NCBI RefSeq assembly: GCF_035594125.1
Contig: NC_087155.1
Coordinates: forward strand, 9,427,692 to 9,491,691
Direction: 5' to 3'
Source of the DNA: Scylla paramamosain
Lineage: Eukaryota > Arthropoda > Malacostraca > Decapoda > Portunidae
DNA length: 64,000 nucleotides
The stretch's first letter is position 1, and each line of letters starts with the position of its first letter. This document shows, piece after piece, positions 1 through 19,968 of the stretch. Under the pieces are notes generated by a model. That model searched no databases, was not told the DNA's origin, and saw nothing but the letters and a program-made list of their open reading frames with translations. A program made the translations under genes and the position numbers.

Positions 1-48
1 TTTTCCTGTTTTATTTCCAAGCACGAAGACTAATAAGAGGTGAATAAC

Positions 49-68
49 AAAAAAAAAAAAAAAAAAAA
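49..68 (+). repeat. poly(A) run
   Basis: Twenty consecutive A. No retrotransposon body is visible directly upstream, so this may be a simple homopolymer rather than an insertion tail. Confidence 0.97.
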
Positions 69-129
69 TGTAGAACCGATTTTTTTTTGACGCATAATAT
101 AACAAAAAAAAAGATACATGTGAACAGTA

Positions 130-470
130 GTAGTCTTCCTTCTTCCTTCCTTCCTTTCTTTCTTTCTTTCTTTCTTCCTTTATTTCTTTCTCCCTTCTTC
201 TTCCTTATCAGAACTTCATAAATATGGTATAAAAAAAACACGTGATAAAAGTTTCTTATGCTTTCCCTCTCCTCCACTCCTCCTCATCATTTTCCTTCTT
301 CTTTTCTTTCCCTTTTCCCTCCTCCACCTCATTTTCTCTCCCCTCCTCTCCGCTTTCTCTTCCCTCCTAGTGCACCTCATTTTCCCCTCCTCCTCTTCCC
401 ATTCTTCTTCCACCTTCTCCTCTACTTCCTATCTCCTCCTCCTCACCTTCCACTTTCACCTACATTTTTC
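130..470 (+). repeat. polypyrimidine block with CTTT/CTTC and CCTCCT runs
   Basis: The plus strand is mostly C and T, starting with tetranucleotide TTCC/TTTC units (about 134-200) and continuing as degenerate CCTCCT after an AT-rich break near 205-255. Open frames here only reflect the composition. Confidence 0.85.
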
Positions 471-578
471 ATAACCCGAAAAAAAAAAAAATGCAAAATA
501 CAGATGTTGCGGGTGAAAATCTAAAGTAGTGGGGAGAGTTGGGGGAGGTTGAGGCGCAGTCCCTTCAGGCAAGTGGAT

Positions 579-624
579 GGGGCTGGGCTGGGCTGGGCTG
601 GGGTGGAGTGGGGTGGGTTGGGGT
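579..624 (+). other. G-rich GGGCT/GGGGT cluster, possible G-quadruplex
   Basis: At least four runs of three or more G are separated by 2-5 bases, starting as three GGGCT units and becoming GGGGTGG-like. The spacing fits an intramolecular quadruplex on the plus strand. Function is unknown. Confidence 0.6.
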
Positions 625-1382
625 AGGCAACGACACACACTCATTAAGGTGGAGGGTCGATCAGATAAACACATGGTAACGAAATGCATATTTTAACCAC
701 ACGGAAAGTACGTAATTACCGCTGTTTGTTTATGTAATTACTGAGATTAATAGCCGCGTGTAATGATTTAGTTAAGGGTCATTGGTCTTCCCCGTGTGTT
801 TGACCTGTCTTCTCTTCTCCTCGCCTCCCCCACTTCTTTTGTTTATTCTAGTCGTATTTATCATTCGCTGTTTCTTTTTTCCTTTTTCCTGCTGTGTTTG
901 TTTGGCCTTCCTCCTCTTCCTGTTTGTCATGTTTTTTTCTTTATTTTTCTTTCATTTATTATTGAGCTTGACGTATTTTTCTCTTGTGATTCTTTGATTT
1001 CTTTTCTTTTCCTGCACGTCATCAAATTTTATCTTCCACTTTTCCCTCCCTTCTTTTATTTGACATTTTCTTATTTTTTCTTCCGTTTTTCTTTAACCTG
1101 TTTTTTTTGTTTCTCTCTTCTTTTTATTGTTTATTTTCGCAGTATTTATTGTTGACTGCTGGATAAGTGTATCATTCTTTCCCTCTGTTTCCCTCCAGTT
1201 TTCCATGATTTCTATTTATTTATTTCTCCATTTCTTAATTAATTAATTTATTTATTTCTTGCGTCAACGACGCTGGCCAAGGGAAGAAAGGTAAAAAAAA
1301 AGAAAGAAAAATGGGAATAAAAAGCAGGTTAATTGCCGCTTCCCAAAAAAATTCAGTGGAAAAGAGTTCTCGTTTAATATTT

Positions 1383-1385
<3 letters not shown>
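625..1385. other. unique T-rich intergenic DNA
   Basis: Mostly T-rich sequence with short TTTA/AATT tetranucleotide runs near 1213-1258. I see no gene, RNA or mobile-element signal. Confidence 0.6.

Positions 1386-1471
<86 letters not shown>
1386..1471 (+). repeat. (CT)43 microsatellite
   Basis: Uninterrupted CT dinucleotides followed by a degenerate pyrimidine stretch to about 1674. Confidence 0.99.
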
Positions 1472-1475
<4 letters not shown>

Positions 1476-1674
1476 CAATATTATCTTTGCATTTCTTCTC
1501 TTCTGCCTCTTATTCTTTCTTATTTATGTCCGTTAATTCTTGCTTTTTCTCTCCTCATATTCATCTTGACTTCTCTTTCTCCTCTTAATTATCTAAGTGG
1601 TTCCTCCTCCTTTCCCACTCTTTCTCTTCCTCCTTCTCCTTTTAGTCCTCCTCTTCTTCCTCATTCATCTCCTC

Positions 1675-2440
<766 letters not shown>

Positions 2441-2456
2441 TCACTCTATCTCTGGT

Positions 2457-2501
2457 CTCCTCCTCCTCCTCCTCCTCCTCCTCCTCCTCCTCCTCCTCCT
2501 T
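2457..2501 (+). repeat. (CTC)n trinucleotide tract
   Basis: About 14 TCC units directly right of the second TATTCG cluster. Confidence 0.97.
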
Positions 2502-2747
2502 CCCTCATCTCATCCCTATGTCCTTCATAGTCCTCCTTCTCCACCTCATTTTCCTCCTCCTCTTTTCCCGCTTCTTAATTTCTTTTAGCTGTTTATCACT
2601 CTGCCTCTGTCATCTATCCTTTTCTCTTCGTTTCTGTTTCATTTAGTCTTTCCTTTTCTCACATAATAGCAGTGTCCAAAATATTTGAGTGCTGGTAATT
2701 AAGAACTTACTATATAAATTGAAAGCAAACTTAATGATGTGAAAAAA

Positions 2748-2812
2748 ACAACAACAACAACAACAACAATCGTCACGTTTATACAAGCAAAACACTCCCC
2801 GAAAAAAACAAT

Positions 2813-2850
<38 letters not shown>
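2748..2850 (+). repeat. paired (CAA)n tracts
   Basis: Two CAA tracts (2748-2769 and 2808-2850) each follow a short A run and are separated by 38 bp of unique sequence. The repeated A-run then CAA arrangement may reflect duplication. Confidence 0.95.
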
Positions 2851-4102
<1,252 letters not shown>

Positions 4103-4352
4103 TAATATCCTGACGTGCAGTGCAATATCTTGACGTGATGCCATTGCTGTGTGCTGCAGTGCAATATCTTGACGTGATGCCATTGCTGTGTGCTGCAGTG
4201 CAATATCTTGACGTGATGCCATTGCTGTGTGCTGCAGTGCAATATCTTGACGTGATCCCATTGCTGTGTGCTGCAGTGCAATATCTTGACGTGATGCCAT
4301 TGCTGTGTGCTGCAGTGCAATATCTTGACGTGATGCCATTGCTGTGTGCTGC
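4103..4352 (+). repeat. 39-bp minisatellite, six copies plus a decayed partial copy
   Basis: Full copies start at 4120, 4159, 4198, 4237, 4276 and 4315; the last ends at 4352. The unit begins GTGCAATATCTTGACGTGAT and ends GTGTGCTGCA, with a CTGCAG site at each junction. The copies are identical except for G to C at 4257 in copy 4. A diverged partial copy precedes the array at about 4103-4119. Because 39 is a multiple of three, all six frames stay open and give spurious 80-100 residue proteins. High identity suggests recent expansion or homogenisation. Confidence 0.98.
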
Positions 4353-4677
4353 GATGTCGATCAAAAAATGAAATGATGCTCAAATTTCTTATTAATATAT
4401 TTATAGTCTTTAGGGAACAGTGTCCATTGGCCCTCGTGAAAGCCTTATTTATTGGGAAACAAACTCATGTGATTACTGTTTAACTTTGGACAAAAATATT
4501 GAACAGCATACGATTCTAACCGTCAATTTGTCAAAGGGTTGGCTTGCTAAAGCTGTACCATCTCCCATCACAACTGTTTCTTTGTCTTTATACAGCGCAG
4601 CGATTCTTCTGTGGTTCAAAATCTATCACATTTTTTTCTTTTGTATAAGCGTTACTGGAGTTATTGTTTAGATGGAC

Positions 4678-4678
<1 letters not shown>
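4353..4678. other. unique DNA with an unremarkable open frame
   Basis: An 84-codon open stretch at 4420-4671 (plus) lacks an ATG at its start and has no recognisable domain. I see no other signal. Confidence 0.5.

Positions 4679-4763
<85 letters not shown>
4679..4763 (+). repeat. (CT)42 microsatellite
   Basis: Uninterrupted CT dinucleotides. Confidence 0.99.
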
Positions 4764-4769
<6 letters not shown>

Positions 4770-5011
4770 TACATTTCCACAACGTTCTGACTTTTCCGTT
4801 GCCTGTGATGAGGGGAGGAGTCTTCTTGTTTTTCTATTTTTCCCCTTCACGGATTTGTAAAGTGGTCAGGTCAATTAGTCACACTGAGCTGATGTATTTG
4901 CTACTCCCTGTTCCTTTTCTTCCTCCTCGTTTTCTTCCGTCGCCGCCGCCTCTTCCTTCCTCGCTATCTCCACTTCCAAAAGGGTAAGCACTGTATTAAT
5001 TCAGGATGCCA

Positions 5012-5012
5012 C

Positions 5013-5046
<34 letters not shown>

Positions 5047-5062
5047 TATCATCATCATCATT
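5012..5062 (+). repeat. (CAT)n trinucleotide tract
   Basis: About 17 CAT/ATC units with one T substitution near 5046. Confidence 0.97.
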
Positions 5063-5115
5063 AGGCAGGCAGTAAGTTAGTTTACTCGCTCCGTGTTAAA
5101 TTTGTATTGTCAGCA

Positions 5116-5290
<175 letters not shown>

Positions 5291-5402
5291 CTTTTGAAGC
5301 TAAATATAATGACTTCATATTTCAAACGTGGCCCGTCATTCAATCTGCACTTTATTAAAAAAAATGAGCGACACAAACAGGGCAAATAATTCAAAGGCGT
5401 TC

Positions 5403-5404
<2 letters not shown>

Positions 5405-5492
<88 letters not shown>
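5405..5492 (+). repeat. (GT)44 microsatellite
   Basis: Uninterrupted GT. It is the reverse complement of the (AC)n tract about 230 bp to the left. Confidence 0.99.
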
Positions 5493-5495
<3 letters not shown>

Positions 5496-5675
5496 GGGTG
5501 CGCCACAAGGCAGGCCAGGTGGGCGCCGCTAGTTAGGCACCATAACATCATAATGGCGTTAATGGACCCGCGTGGATATTGTGTTGCTGCTGTGCTCGCC
5601 ACCCCGGGTCCGCGCCTCCCTAAATCAAGTTACGGTAAATACATTAACAGATGCACACGCGGGAAGGGCACGCAG

Positions 5676-5860
5676 CGAGGGGAAGGGACAGGATAGGGGA
5701 GTGAAAAGAGGAGTGGATGGGGAGGTGGTCACGGGGAAGGGACAAGATAGGGGAGTGAACAGGAAAGCGGTCACGGTGAAGGGAGAGGATAGAGGAGTGA
5801 GTCACGGGATAGGGAGAGGATAGGAGAGAGAATAGGGAAGCGGTCACGGTGAAAGGGATA
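5676..5860 (+). repeat. degenerate purine-rich tandem array
   Basis: Diverged units carry recurring GAAGGGACA, GATAGGGGAGTGA and GGTCACGG blocks. The GGTCACGG elements sit near 5727, 5770 and 5843 with unequal spacing. The plus-strand frame shows the same peptide pattern repeated imperfectly, which explains the open frame. Confidence 0.7.
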
Positions 5861-6221
5861 GGCTGACAGTAGTGAACAGAGAGAGAAAAGCACATAGAAA
5901 GGGCGGCAGGTGTATGAGTGGGAGAAGACCGCAGGGAGACGAAATGCGTGAATGCGTAAGGGAGAGTATGCGTGTATGGGTGTAGAAGAGAAAAGGGAGA
6001 TGGACGTGGAATACTTTAAGGTGGGCATGATGGGAACACGTGGATAGGAGGACGAATGTATGGTACAGCTTATGACAGGGTGAAGAAGATAGGAAGGTGG
6101 AAAGAACAAGGTGTAAAGAGTACAGGTGTTAAAGGATGGGAAAGAAAGAAAGAAAGGATGAGATAAGGAGGAAAGAAAATAACAAAAGATAATGAGGTAA
6201 ACTGGGAAGAGGATAATGGTG
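5861..6221. other. purine-rich unique DNA
   Basis: G- and A-rich plus strand with short GAAA runs. The long minus-strand frame across it is a composition artefact. Confidence 0.55.
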
Positions 6222-6297
6222 GGAGGAGGAGGAGGAGGAGGAGGAGGAGGAGGAGGAGGAGGAGGAGGAGGAAGAGGAGGAGGAGGAGGAGGAGGAG
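6222..6297 (+). repeat. (GGA)n trinucleotide tract
   Basis: About 25 GGA units with one GAA variant near 6272. Confidence 0.98.
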
Positions 6298-6358
6298 TGA
6301 GGGAAAAGATAAAGTAGAGCAGTAAGAGATGAAAATTAAGCTTGCAGGGGAGCATGTA

Positions 6359-6534
<176 letters not shown>

Positions 6535-6545
6535 ACATTCCCCTC

Positions 6546-6562
6546 ACACACACTCACACACA

Positions 6563-6604
<42 letters not shown>
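6546..6604 (+). repeat. (CA)n microsatellite with CTCA interruptions
   Basis: CA units with two T interruptions near 6554 and 6564, then uninterrupted. It lies 13 bp after the AG tract. Confidence 0.98.
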
Positions 6605-6607
<3 letters not shown>

Positions 6608-6689
6608 GAACGAGTGAATGGAAGTCTACGTAGTGTGGGAAAGTGGGCATTGTGTACAGTCTGGGGCAAAGGAAGAGCTGGACACGATG

Positions 6690-6960
6690 AGCTGAGAGGA
6701 CAATGTAGTACCTTTGATAATAATCCGTAAGCCCCAAAGAAAGGAAGGCATCAAGGGGACATGGAGCACTTGAGAGGACAGAGTATGCGAGGACACACAG
6801 ACACACAAAGTACTTGAGAGAACGAAGTACGAGTATTTGGGGGCACAAGACTTCCAAAAGCACTGAGGGCACGGGAGAAAGAGCTGGGACGCGAGGCTGT
6901 GAGGGATCATTAGAGGACAAAAGGTACAGAGGATATGAGGATACTCGAGAACACGACACA
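6690..6960 (+). repeat. very degenerate tandem array
   Basis: GAGAGGACA-like blocks, often followed by AGTAC, recur near 6694, 6772, 6815, 6864, 6911 and 6945. Spacing is irregular (about 33-78 bp). It is too diverged for a firm unit. Confidence 0.4.
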
Positions 6961-7448
<488 letters not shown>

Positions 7449-7758
7449 TTTGAATACACAGCTGGACGTAAGAAAAGAGAAGGTGCGGGAAGAAGAAAAT
7501 GAAGGGAAAATGAAAAAAAAGAAAAGAAAGGAAAAAGAGAAGCGAAGGAGGGAGGAAAGGACTGACATACACCAAGGCACACCACTACTCAGGGAGAAAG
7601 AGAAGATAAAAAAAAAGTGTACACAAGCGAGAGTTACATCACCTCTGAAAAATAATTAATGGACAGTCAAGGGCACAGTAATTAAATAACACCGGAATTG
7701 TTGACATTATTCCCTTCCTGTGCTTTTATAATGTGTCCAGTTATGGGAAGGGGTCTAG

Positions 7759-7832
7759 TGGGTGGGGCGGGAGGAGCAGAGGGCGGAGCAGGGGGGTGTT
7801 AGTAGGGGCGGGCAGCTGTTACGGGGGAGTCA
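7759..7832 (+). promoter_or_regulatory. GC-box and G-run cluster, possible G-quadruplex
   Basis: Two GGGGCGG elements (near 7763 and 7806), a GGGCGG near 7780 and a GGGGGG run (near 7791) lie within about 70 bp. The motifs resemble Sp1-type GC boxes and the G spacing fits a quadruplex. No start site or transcript evidence is available. Confidence 0.35.
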
Positions 7833-8009
7833 ATAACCTCTAATGGCACAGAGGCGGGCCTAGTGATTATCATAAAAACATTTGGTCCGGTGGTCATTGG
7901 AAATCTAATTGTCCTACGAGAAATACGGTATATGCGATTTTTTCTTTTTTTTTTTGGGTGGGGGAGGTGGAGGGTAGTAGGAGGGAGGTAGAGGAAAAAG
8001 TATTAGGGG

Positions 8010-8063
8010 TAGTGGTGGTGGTGGTTGTGGTGGTGGTGGTGGTGGTAGTAGTAGTAGTGGTAG

Positions 8064-8094
<31 letters not shown>

Positions 8095-8100
8095 GGTAGT
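8010..8100 (+). repeat. (GGT)n/(AGT)n trinucleotide tract
   Basis: GGT units with a block of AGT units near 8045-8063 and a few single-base variants. Confidence 0.95.
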
Positions 8101-8519
8101 AACTATTGGCTTCCCTCAATTTTAACTGCAGCTGCTCAAATGACTTTTCTTTTTTTCTTGCTGATAATTAACTTTACTGTGCGGCCGAACAAAGAATCAA
8201 AACAAACAAAAGAAAATAAATAAATGAAAAATAAAAGCACAAAAAATAAAAAAAAAGAAACACAACGCAATAAACTTCAATAAAAAAAGAAAAAAAAAAC
8301 ACTTCACGATACTCTCTCATTTTTCCCCCTTTTCTTCCCACGAGGTCACTCAGGGAAGGATTTATTCACCCCACTGTTTGTCGTCAGGCTGCGATGAAAG
8401 ATGGCTGAAGTTGCCAACACGAGGATCGACGGCCGGACTTGCTAATGGCCCTCTGGTTACTTGGTGTTGTTCCTTACTCCTGGAGCTAAGCAGGCCATGT
8501 TGCTTCCCCCAGGTGCAAG

Positions 8520-8522
<3 letters not shown>
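8101..8522. other. unique DNA with A-rich segment
   Basis: 8200-8300 is A-rich with AAAT-type runs. 8380-8520 is GC-balanced and non-repetitive but matches no gene or RNA I recognise. Confidence 0.5.

Positions 8523-8611
<89 letters not shown>
8523..8611 (+). repeat. (CT)44 microsatellite
   Basis: Uninterrupted CT. Confidence 0.99.
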
Positions 8612-8614
<3 letters not shown>

Positions 8615-8718
8615 TCTTTCTTCCCCCAGTCTCATTTCCTTGTATTTCTCTTTTCCTTTATTCTTTTCTTTCTGCCTTGCTCCCGCCTTCCTCTTTCTCC
8701 TTTTCCTCGCCATTCCCA

Positions 8719-9354
<636 letters not shown>

Positions 9355-9820
9355 TGACCTTGGGATGTTGTGGTGGTTGTCCTGGTGACTGTGAGATGCT
9401 GCAGCGGTGTTTTGGTGATTCGAGTGTTACGGTTATGGTGACTCTGAGGTATTGAGGGTGTGGTGGTGGCCTGGTGGTGACTCTCAAGGATTGTGGTGGT
9501 GATCTGGTGATGTAACGATTGTAGAAGTGACTTGGTGATGTTGAATGGCTTAGGAGGTGACTTGGTGACTTCATATATTGCGGCTGTGACCTGGTAACTG
9601 CGACTGTGAGTTTTTGTGATGAAAGCTTGGTGACTCCTAAGATAATGCGAGGATGACCTGGTGACCTTAAAAGGGTAGAGAGCTGACGTGGTGATTCCCA
9701 AAATGTTACAACTGTGATAACCTGGTGACTCTAAAATTATGTGAGTGACCTTATGACCTTAAAACGTTACAAATATGACCTGATGACTTCTAAGATTTTA
9801 CCAAGGTGACCTGGTGCTAT
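9355..9820 (+). repeat. decayed minisatellite with ~30-bp period
   Basis: A CTTGGTGACT/CCTGGTGACC core recurs near 9382, 9412, 9435, 9471, 9502, 9532, 9562, 9591, 9627, 9657, 9688, 9721, 9750, 9780 and 9810. The mean spacing is close to 30.6 bp, and a second TGTGAC-like block often precedes each core. Copies are strongly diverged. The repeat explains the long minus-strand frame with recurring Val-Thr and Ser-His-Gln motifs. The right edge ends in a short GCTAT triplication. Confidence 0.85.
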
Positions 9821-10091
9821 GCTATGCTATGGCCGCCCGCACTGCACACTCCACATTAAGCTGGTATGGACGGGCGGCAGGTGGGCGGGAGGGCGGCGGG
9901 AAGCTAGCAAGGTGTTATGGAGGCTTGGGAATTTCCTCCAGCAAACTTAATCCAATTACATCGTCCCCTTATGTCTTATTCGCGTCTCTCTCACCCTTCC
10001 TTCAGCCCTTGCCTCGCCCATCACCGCCTCGCTCACTCATCACATCGCTTTCCCCTCCCCTATATAGCTTCTCCCTATCTTGCCTTTGTCC

Positions 10092-10186
<95 letters not shown>
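10092..10186 (+). repeat. (CT)47 microsatellite
   Basis: Uninterrupted CT, followed by degenerate CTCTCT-rich DNA to about 10390. Confidence 0.99.
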
Positions 10187-10189
<3 letters not shown>

Positions 10190-10664
10190 CTTCTCTATCT
10201 CTTCATATGGCTTCATCATTGGTCTCTCAGTCTCCCTTCCTCTCATTTCCCTCTCTCGTCTTTCTTTGTGTGGCTTTCTTCATCTCTCTCTAGCTCTCTC
10301 TTTCTCGTTCTCTCTCTCGTCCGGTTTATATATTTCTCTCCTTTCTCTCGCTTTCGCTTTCTCTCTCTCTTTCTTTTCTCCTCTCCGGGATCGTATTACA
10401 AGTACACGTTTCCACGCATTTGTTTTATCGCTCTCTTAAATCAACGTGGCCGTAAACTCGCCCCAACTCACTGCATCTTGATCTATGTATTAAAGTTATT
10501 TCGACGGGTGCATTCATTCTTCTTTTTTTCTCTCTTTGTCTTGAGGTTCAGCCGCTTTGGTATCGCGCCAGAGGTTAATGCTCAAAAGATGACTGCCTTT
10601 GTGCTGCTTGTATACGTAAAATGTAGGTATGTGCGTGAGATTATTCTTTTTTTCTGTTAGTCTG

Positions 10665-11005
10665 TCCATCTATTTATCGATCACTGTCTATCTGTTTATC
10701 CATTCACGTACGTAAGTATGTACATTTCTATGTAATTATGTATTCCGTAGCTCTCTTAACATACGAGTGTCAATAAATCTTGTTATCTATCTATCTATCT
10801 ACTAATCTATTTACAAACCTATCTACGTACCTATCCATGTAATCTTCCTCCGATTATCTTTCAATCATTAATCTACCATTCATTCAAGTTTCTAATCTGT
10901 CTATTAACCTACCTACCCACCAACTTATCAATCTATCCATTTATGAAACTATCTTCATATATAAGCATTTACCTGCCTATCCATCTGTCTGTCTATCTAC
11001 ATCTC
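10665..11005 (+). repeat. degenerate (ATCT)n-like tetranucleotide region
   Basis: TATC/ATCT units occur throughout, with a clean run at 10783-10801 and diverged TATCCATC/TACCTATC elsewhere. This looks like an old decayed tetranucleotide array. Confidence 0.75.
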
Positions 11006-11330
11006 TCCTAATCGCCTAGTACCTCTCAGTCTGTGCAAGTGTGTCGGCGTGTAATGTGTGTTCTGAATCAGGTTGACTTTGAGATAACTTCCAAGACGGG
11101 GTGCTGGAGCCAAGGCGCAGCGGTAGACTTGGACCTATTACCGAGTCATTTTCCCTTCATTAGACGCAGCCGGTTAGACGACCCAGAAGACGGCAGCGGC
11201 CTTCACCTGCGACCTAAAGATGAGGCAGCGATCGAGCAGGGCAGGGAGTGAACGTATCCATCATAAACAGAGGTGCTGTTGCGTTGCTTAGGGAAGAAAA
11301 TAAGATATAGGATAGTAGGTGGCTGGCGGA
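11006..11330. other. unique DNA with a 72-codon open frame
   Basis: A non-repetitive open stretch (11033-11251, plus) has normal amino-acid variety but begins with a GTG, not ATG, and has no recognised domain or matched splice sites. An exon of unknown function cannot be excluded. Confidence 0.3.
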
Positions 11331-11354
11331 GGGTGTGTGTGTGTGTGTGTGTGC
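11331..11354 (+). repeat. short (GT)n tract
   Basis: About 10 GT units. Confidence 0.9.
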
Positions 11355-13357
<2,003 letters not shown>

Positions 13358-13511
13358 AATATCCAGGAACAAAAAGCACCAAAAAGTGACAGTCAACAAG
13401 ATAGAGACACGTATACTTACAATGATACATGTCAAGTCAAAGTGCTAAACATAATGGATCAGTATCATTGCTTTCCATTCACTCTGTTTCTGGCTTTTAT
13501 CTTAATTTTTT

Positions 13512-13600
13512 TTTATATATATATATAACTGTAGAATTCAATATCGTCATCATCAGCCTTCCAAGTTATTCGTTCATTTTTTTTTTTTTTTTTTTTTTTT
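13512..13600 (+). repeat. short (TA)n and poly(T) run
   Basis: About eight TA units at 13512-13527 and a 24-base T run at 13577-13600, separated by unique sequence. Confidence 0.95.
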
Positions 13601-13840
13601 GTATTTCTTTGTTCTATGGTTCTGCTTGCCTCAGGTAATTTCTGGCCTGGTCTTTCCCATCTCGTTTTCTGTGTCCCTGCGCTCCATTTTCTATTTTTGG
13701 GATGCCGTTCTGTCAACCCAACAATCCACGTTATAATAATTTGCATCATCACATGACCATCATAAGTTGATTTTTTTTTTTCTTTACGAGGATACGAGTA
13801 TTGCCATAATATCTTCAAATATGATCCTTCACGTGCGTGC

Positions 13841-14310
<470 letters not shown>

Positions 14311-14379
14311 CCGCCTGCGTTACACACTAAAACAACACATAAATAAGTGTAATTGAGTACTTCGTTCTCGTTTTTCACT

Positions 14380-14381
<2 letters not shown>

Positions 14382-14458
<77 letters not shown>
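14382..14458 (+). repeat. (AG)38 microsatellite
   Basis: Uninterrupted AG ending directly in TCTCTCCC, a short inverted junction. Confidence 0.99.

Positions 14459-15867
<1,409 letters not shown>

Positions 15868-15911
<44 letters not shown>
15868..15911 (+). repeat. (AC)21 microsatellite
   Basis: Uninterrupted AC. Confidence 0.98.
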
Positions 15912-15913
<2 letters not shown>

Positions 15914-16371
15914 TGTACGTATTGAGCTAGAAGCACACAGCTTTAGTTGGTTGTTGTTGAAATTTAGTGCAAAGTTAATCATTTCGCTAACTTAGTGAGT
16001 TTGTAGAAATTTCATTAAATCAGAAAAATGCGCAACAATTAACGTCAAACTTTCATTTCGAGTCGTTGCGAGGCAGGCTTCAGGTTACTCTCGCAACTGC
16101 CTCTGCTCAAGGTCAGCTTGCACCTCGGGCCGCGCGAGAATTAATGAATGCGTCTGTGCGGGAATGGCCGGGGTAAGTAGGCCTGGATGAATGAAGAGCA
16201 AAGATTAAGGAGGGTAATGTGATGTTGAGCCGCGCTTTGACGCTTTAAGGCTGAGCTGAGTAAACATCTCGTTATGTGCGACCCACTCTGACGCCTGGTT
16301 ATAGCAGCCTGTGCTCACCTGCCTCGCCTCATGCAAGTGGCCATTCATCAGCCAGACAGTGACGGTACGAG
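15912..16371. other. unique intergenic DNA
   Basis: Non-repetitive, with a modest CpG-containing part at 16060-16160. No gene recognised. Confidence 0.45.
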
Positions 16372-16380
16372 TATATAAAA
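16372..16380 (+). promoter_or_regulatory. TATA-box-like TATATAAAA
   Basis: A good TATA match in moderately GC-rich unique DNA. I find no arthropod TCAGT-type initiator at the usual 25-30 bp downstream, so promoter function is doubtful. Confidence 0.2.
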
Positions 16381-16695
16381 CAGACGGGAAGCCGTACACA
16401 ACAAGACATCCTGGTACTAGAACTTGATGTCCAGCCATTACTCAGCGAAAATACTTGCAAAGATAAATAACTGAACTATAAAGAAGAGTTCTGAGTAATT
16501 AGGAATACGAACAACTGTAAATATGTTTTCTTTGTAGACCATCCTGTGACTTGGGTGAACAAGGTGTGGGAGGCAGGCAAGTGGCCCGGGGCATGGGGGG
16601 CTAATACCCTGGGGCGCCGAGGAGCACATGGGAAATACAGCACGAGCTTGGAGACCTGGACGGGAATCAGACTAAGCACACATTTTACAGGTCGC
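16381..16695. other. unique intergenic DNA
   Basis: Only short open frames in conflicting phases. Nothing recognised. Confidence 0.45.
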
Positions 16696-16718
16696 AAAAA
16701 AAAAAAAAAAAAAAAAAA
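16696..16718 (+). repeat. poly(A) run
   Basis: Twenty-three consecutive A. The upstream sequence shows no retroelement body that I recognise. Confidence 0.97.
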
Positions 16719-17819
<1,101 letters not shown>

Positions 17820-17899
17820 AAATTGTACGTTTGACAGCTTTCTTATAACTATTTTGATCCTCTTGTTCTCTCTCAATCACCTCAAGCGAGGGCCCATTC

Positions 17900-19150
<1,251 letters not shown>

Positions 19151-19195
19151 AAAAATAAATAAATAAATAAGTAAATAAATAAATAAATAAATAAA
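19151..19195 (+). repeat. (AAAT)n tetranucleotide tract
   Basis: About 11 AAAT units with one G variant near 19171. Confidence 0.97.
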
Positions 19196-19561
19196 AACAC
19201 AAACCCACACCCTTCCACATCCCAAATTGTCATTCACAGTGTACACATAATGCCACTCAACCATCGCATCATGTTCCCCCTTCAGGTGCACTGCGTCTCC
19301 TCAAACACACTTCCTCACCCAGTCCTTTCATCCCAGTGTTGTCCCTCAGCCGCAGTCAGTCTTCGCTTCATCAGATAAGGTTTCCTCACTCTCTTGCTCC
19401 TTCCCACTCTCTTTTCCTTCACTTGCCTTCCATTCCTTATACCAACATGCACTTTCTTCTGATAAAATAATGACGTAATTTGAGTAATTCTTCTAATCTA
19501 CACCATTACAGCCACGTTCCACTCACTAATATCTCCTCCACCTCACTTGTCCCCCATATTA

Positions 19562-19564
<3 letters not shown>
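19196..19564. other. unique C/T-leaning DNA
   Basis: No gene, RNA or long-period repeat seen. Confidence 0.5.

Positions 19565-19657
<93 letters not shown>
19565..19657 (+). repeat. (CT)46 microsatellite
   Basis: Uninterrupted CT. Confidence 0.99.
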
Positions 19658-19658
<1 letters not shown>

Positions 19659-19880
19659 CTTTGTTAAGCTTCCATCTTCGTAAAGGTCAACAAATCTGCT
19701 GCTGTTTGTTTCTTATGGGCCTTTGTATTATCTCCATGGGATGTCAATGGTTCACGTCCTCCACATCTATCCATTAGGGCGCCATACTCGTACTTATCCC
19801 CATACGTACAATACTTCTTTATCTTATCGGAGAATACAGGAATCAACGTCTTACTTTGTTATCTCGCTTCCCTCTTATTT

Positions 19881-19891
19881 CATTATTATTA

Positions 19892-19968
<77 letters not shown>

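Noticed and set aside
2508..2517. Right terminus of the candidate hAT-like element (CTCATCCCTA)
   Set aside because: It matches only 8 of 10 bases of the left terminus in reverse complement, and the adjacent 8 bp do not duplicate the left flank.
4103..4352. CRISPR-like array
   Set aside because: The 39-bp units are directly contiguous with no variable spacers, so this is a minisatellite; the rest of the window is eukaryotic in character.
8480..8520. 5S rRNA-like GAGCTAAGCAGG
   Set aside because: Only a short fragment resembles the 5S internal control region; neighbouring blocks and folding are absent.
16696..16718. Retrotransposon poly(A) tail
   Set aside because: No LINE or SINE body or target duplication could be seen upstream.
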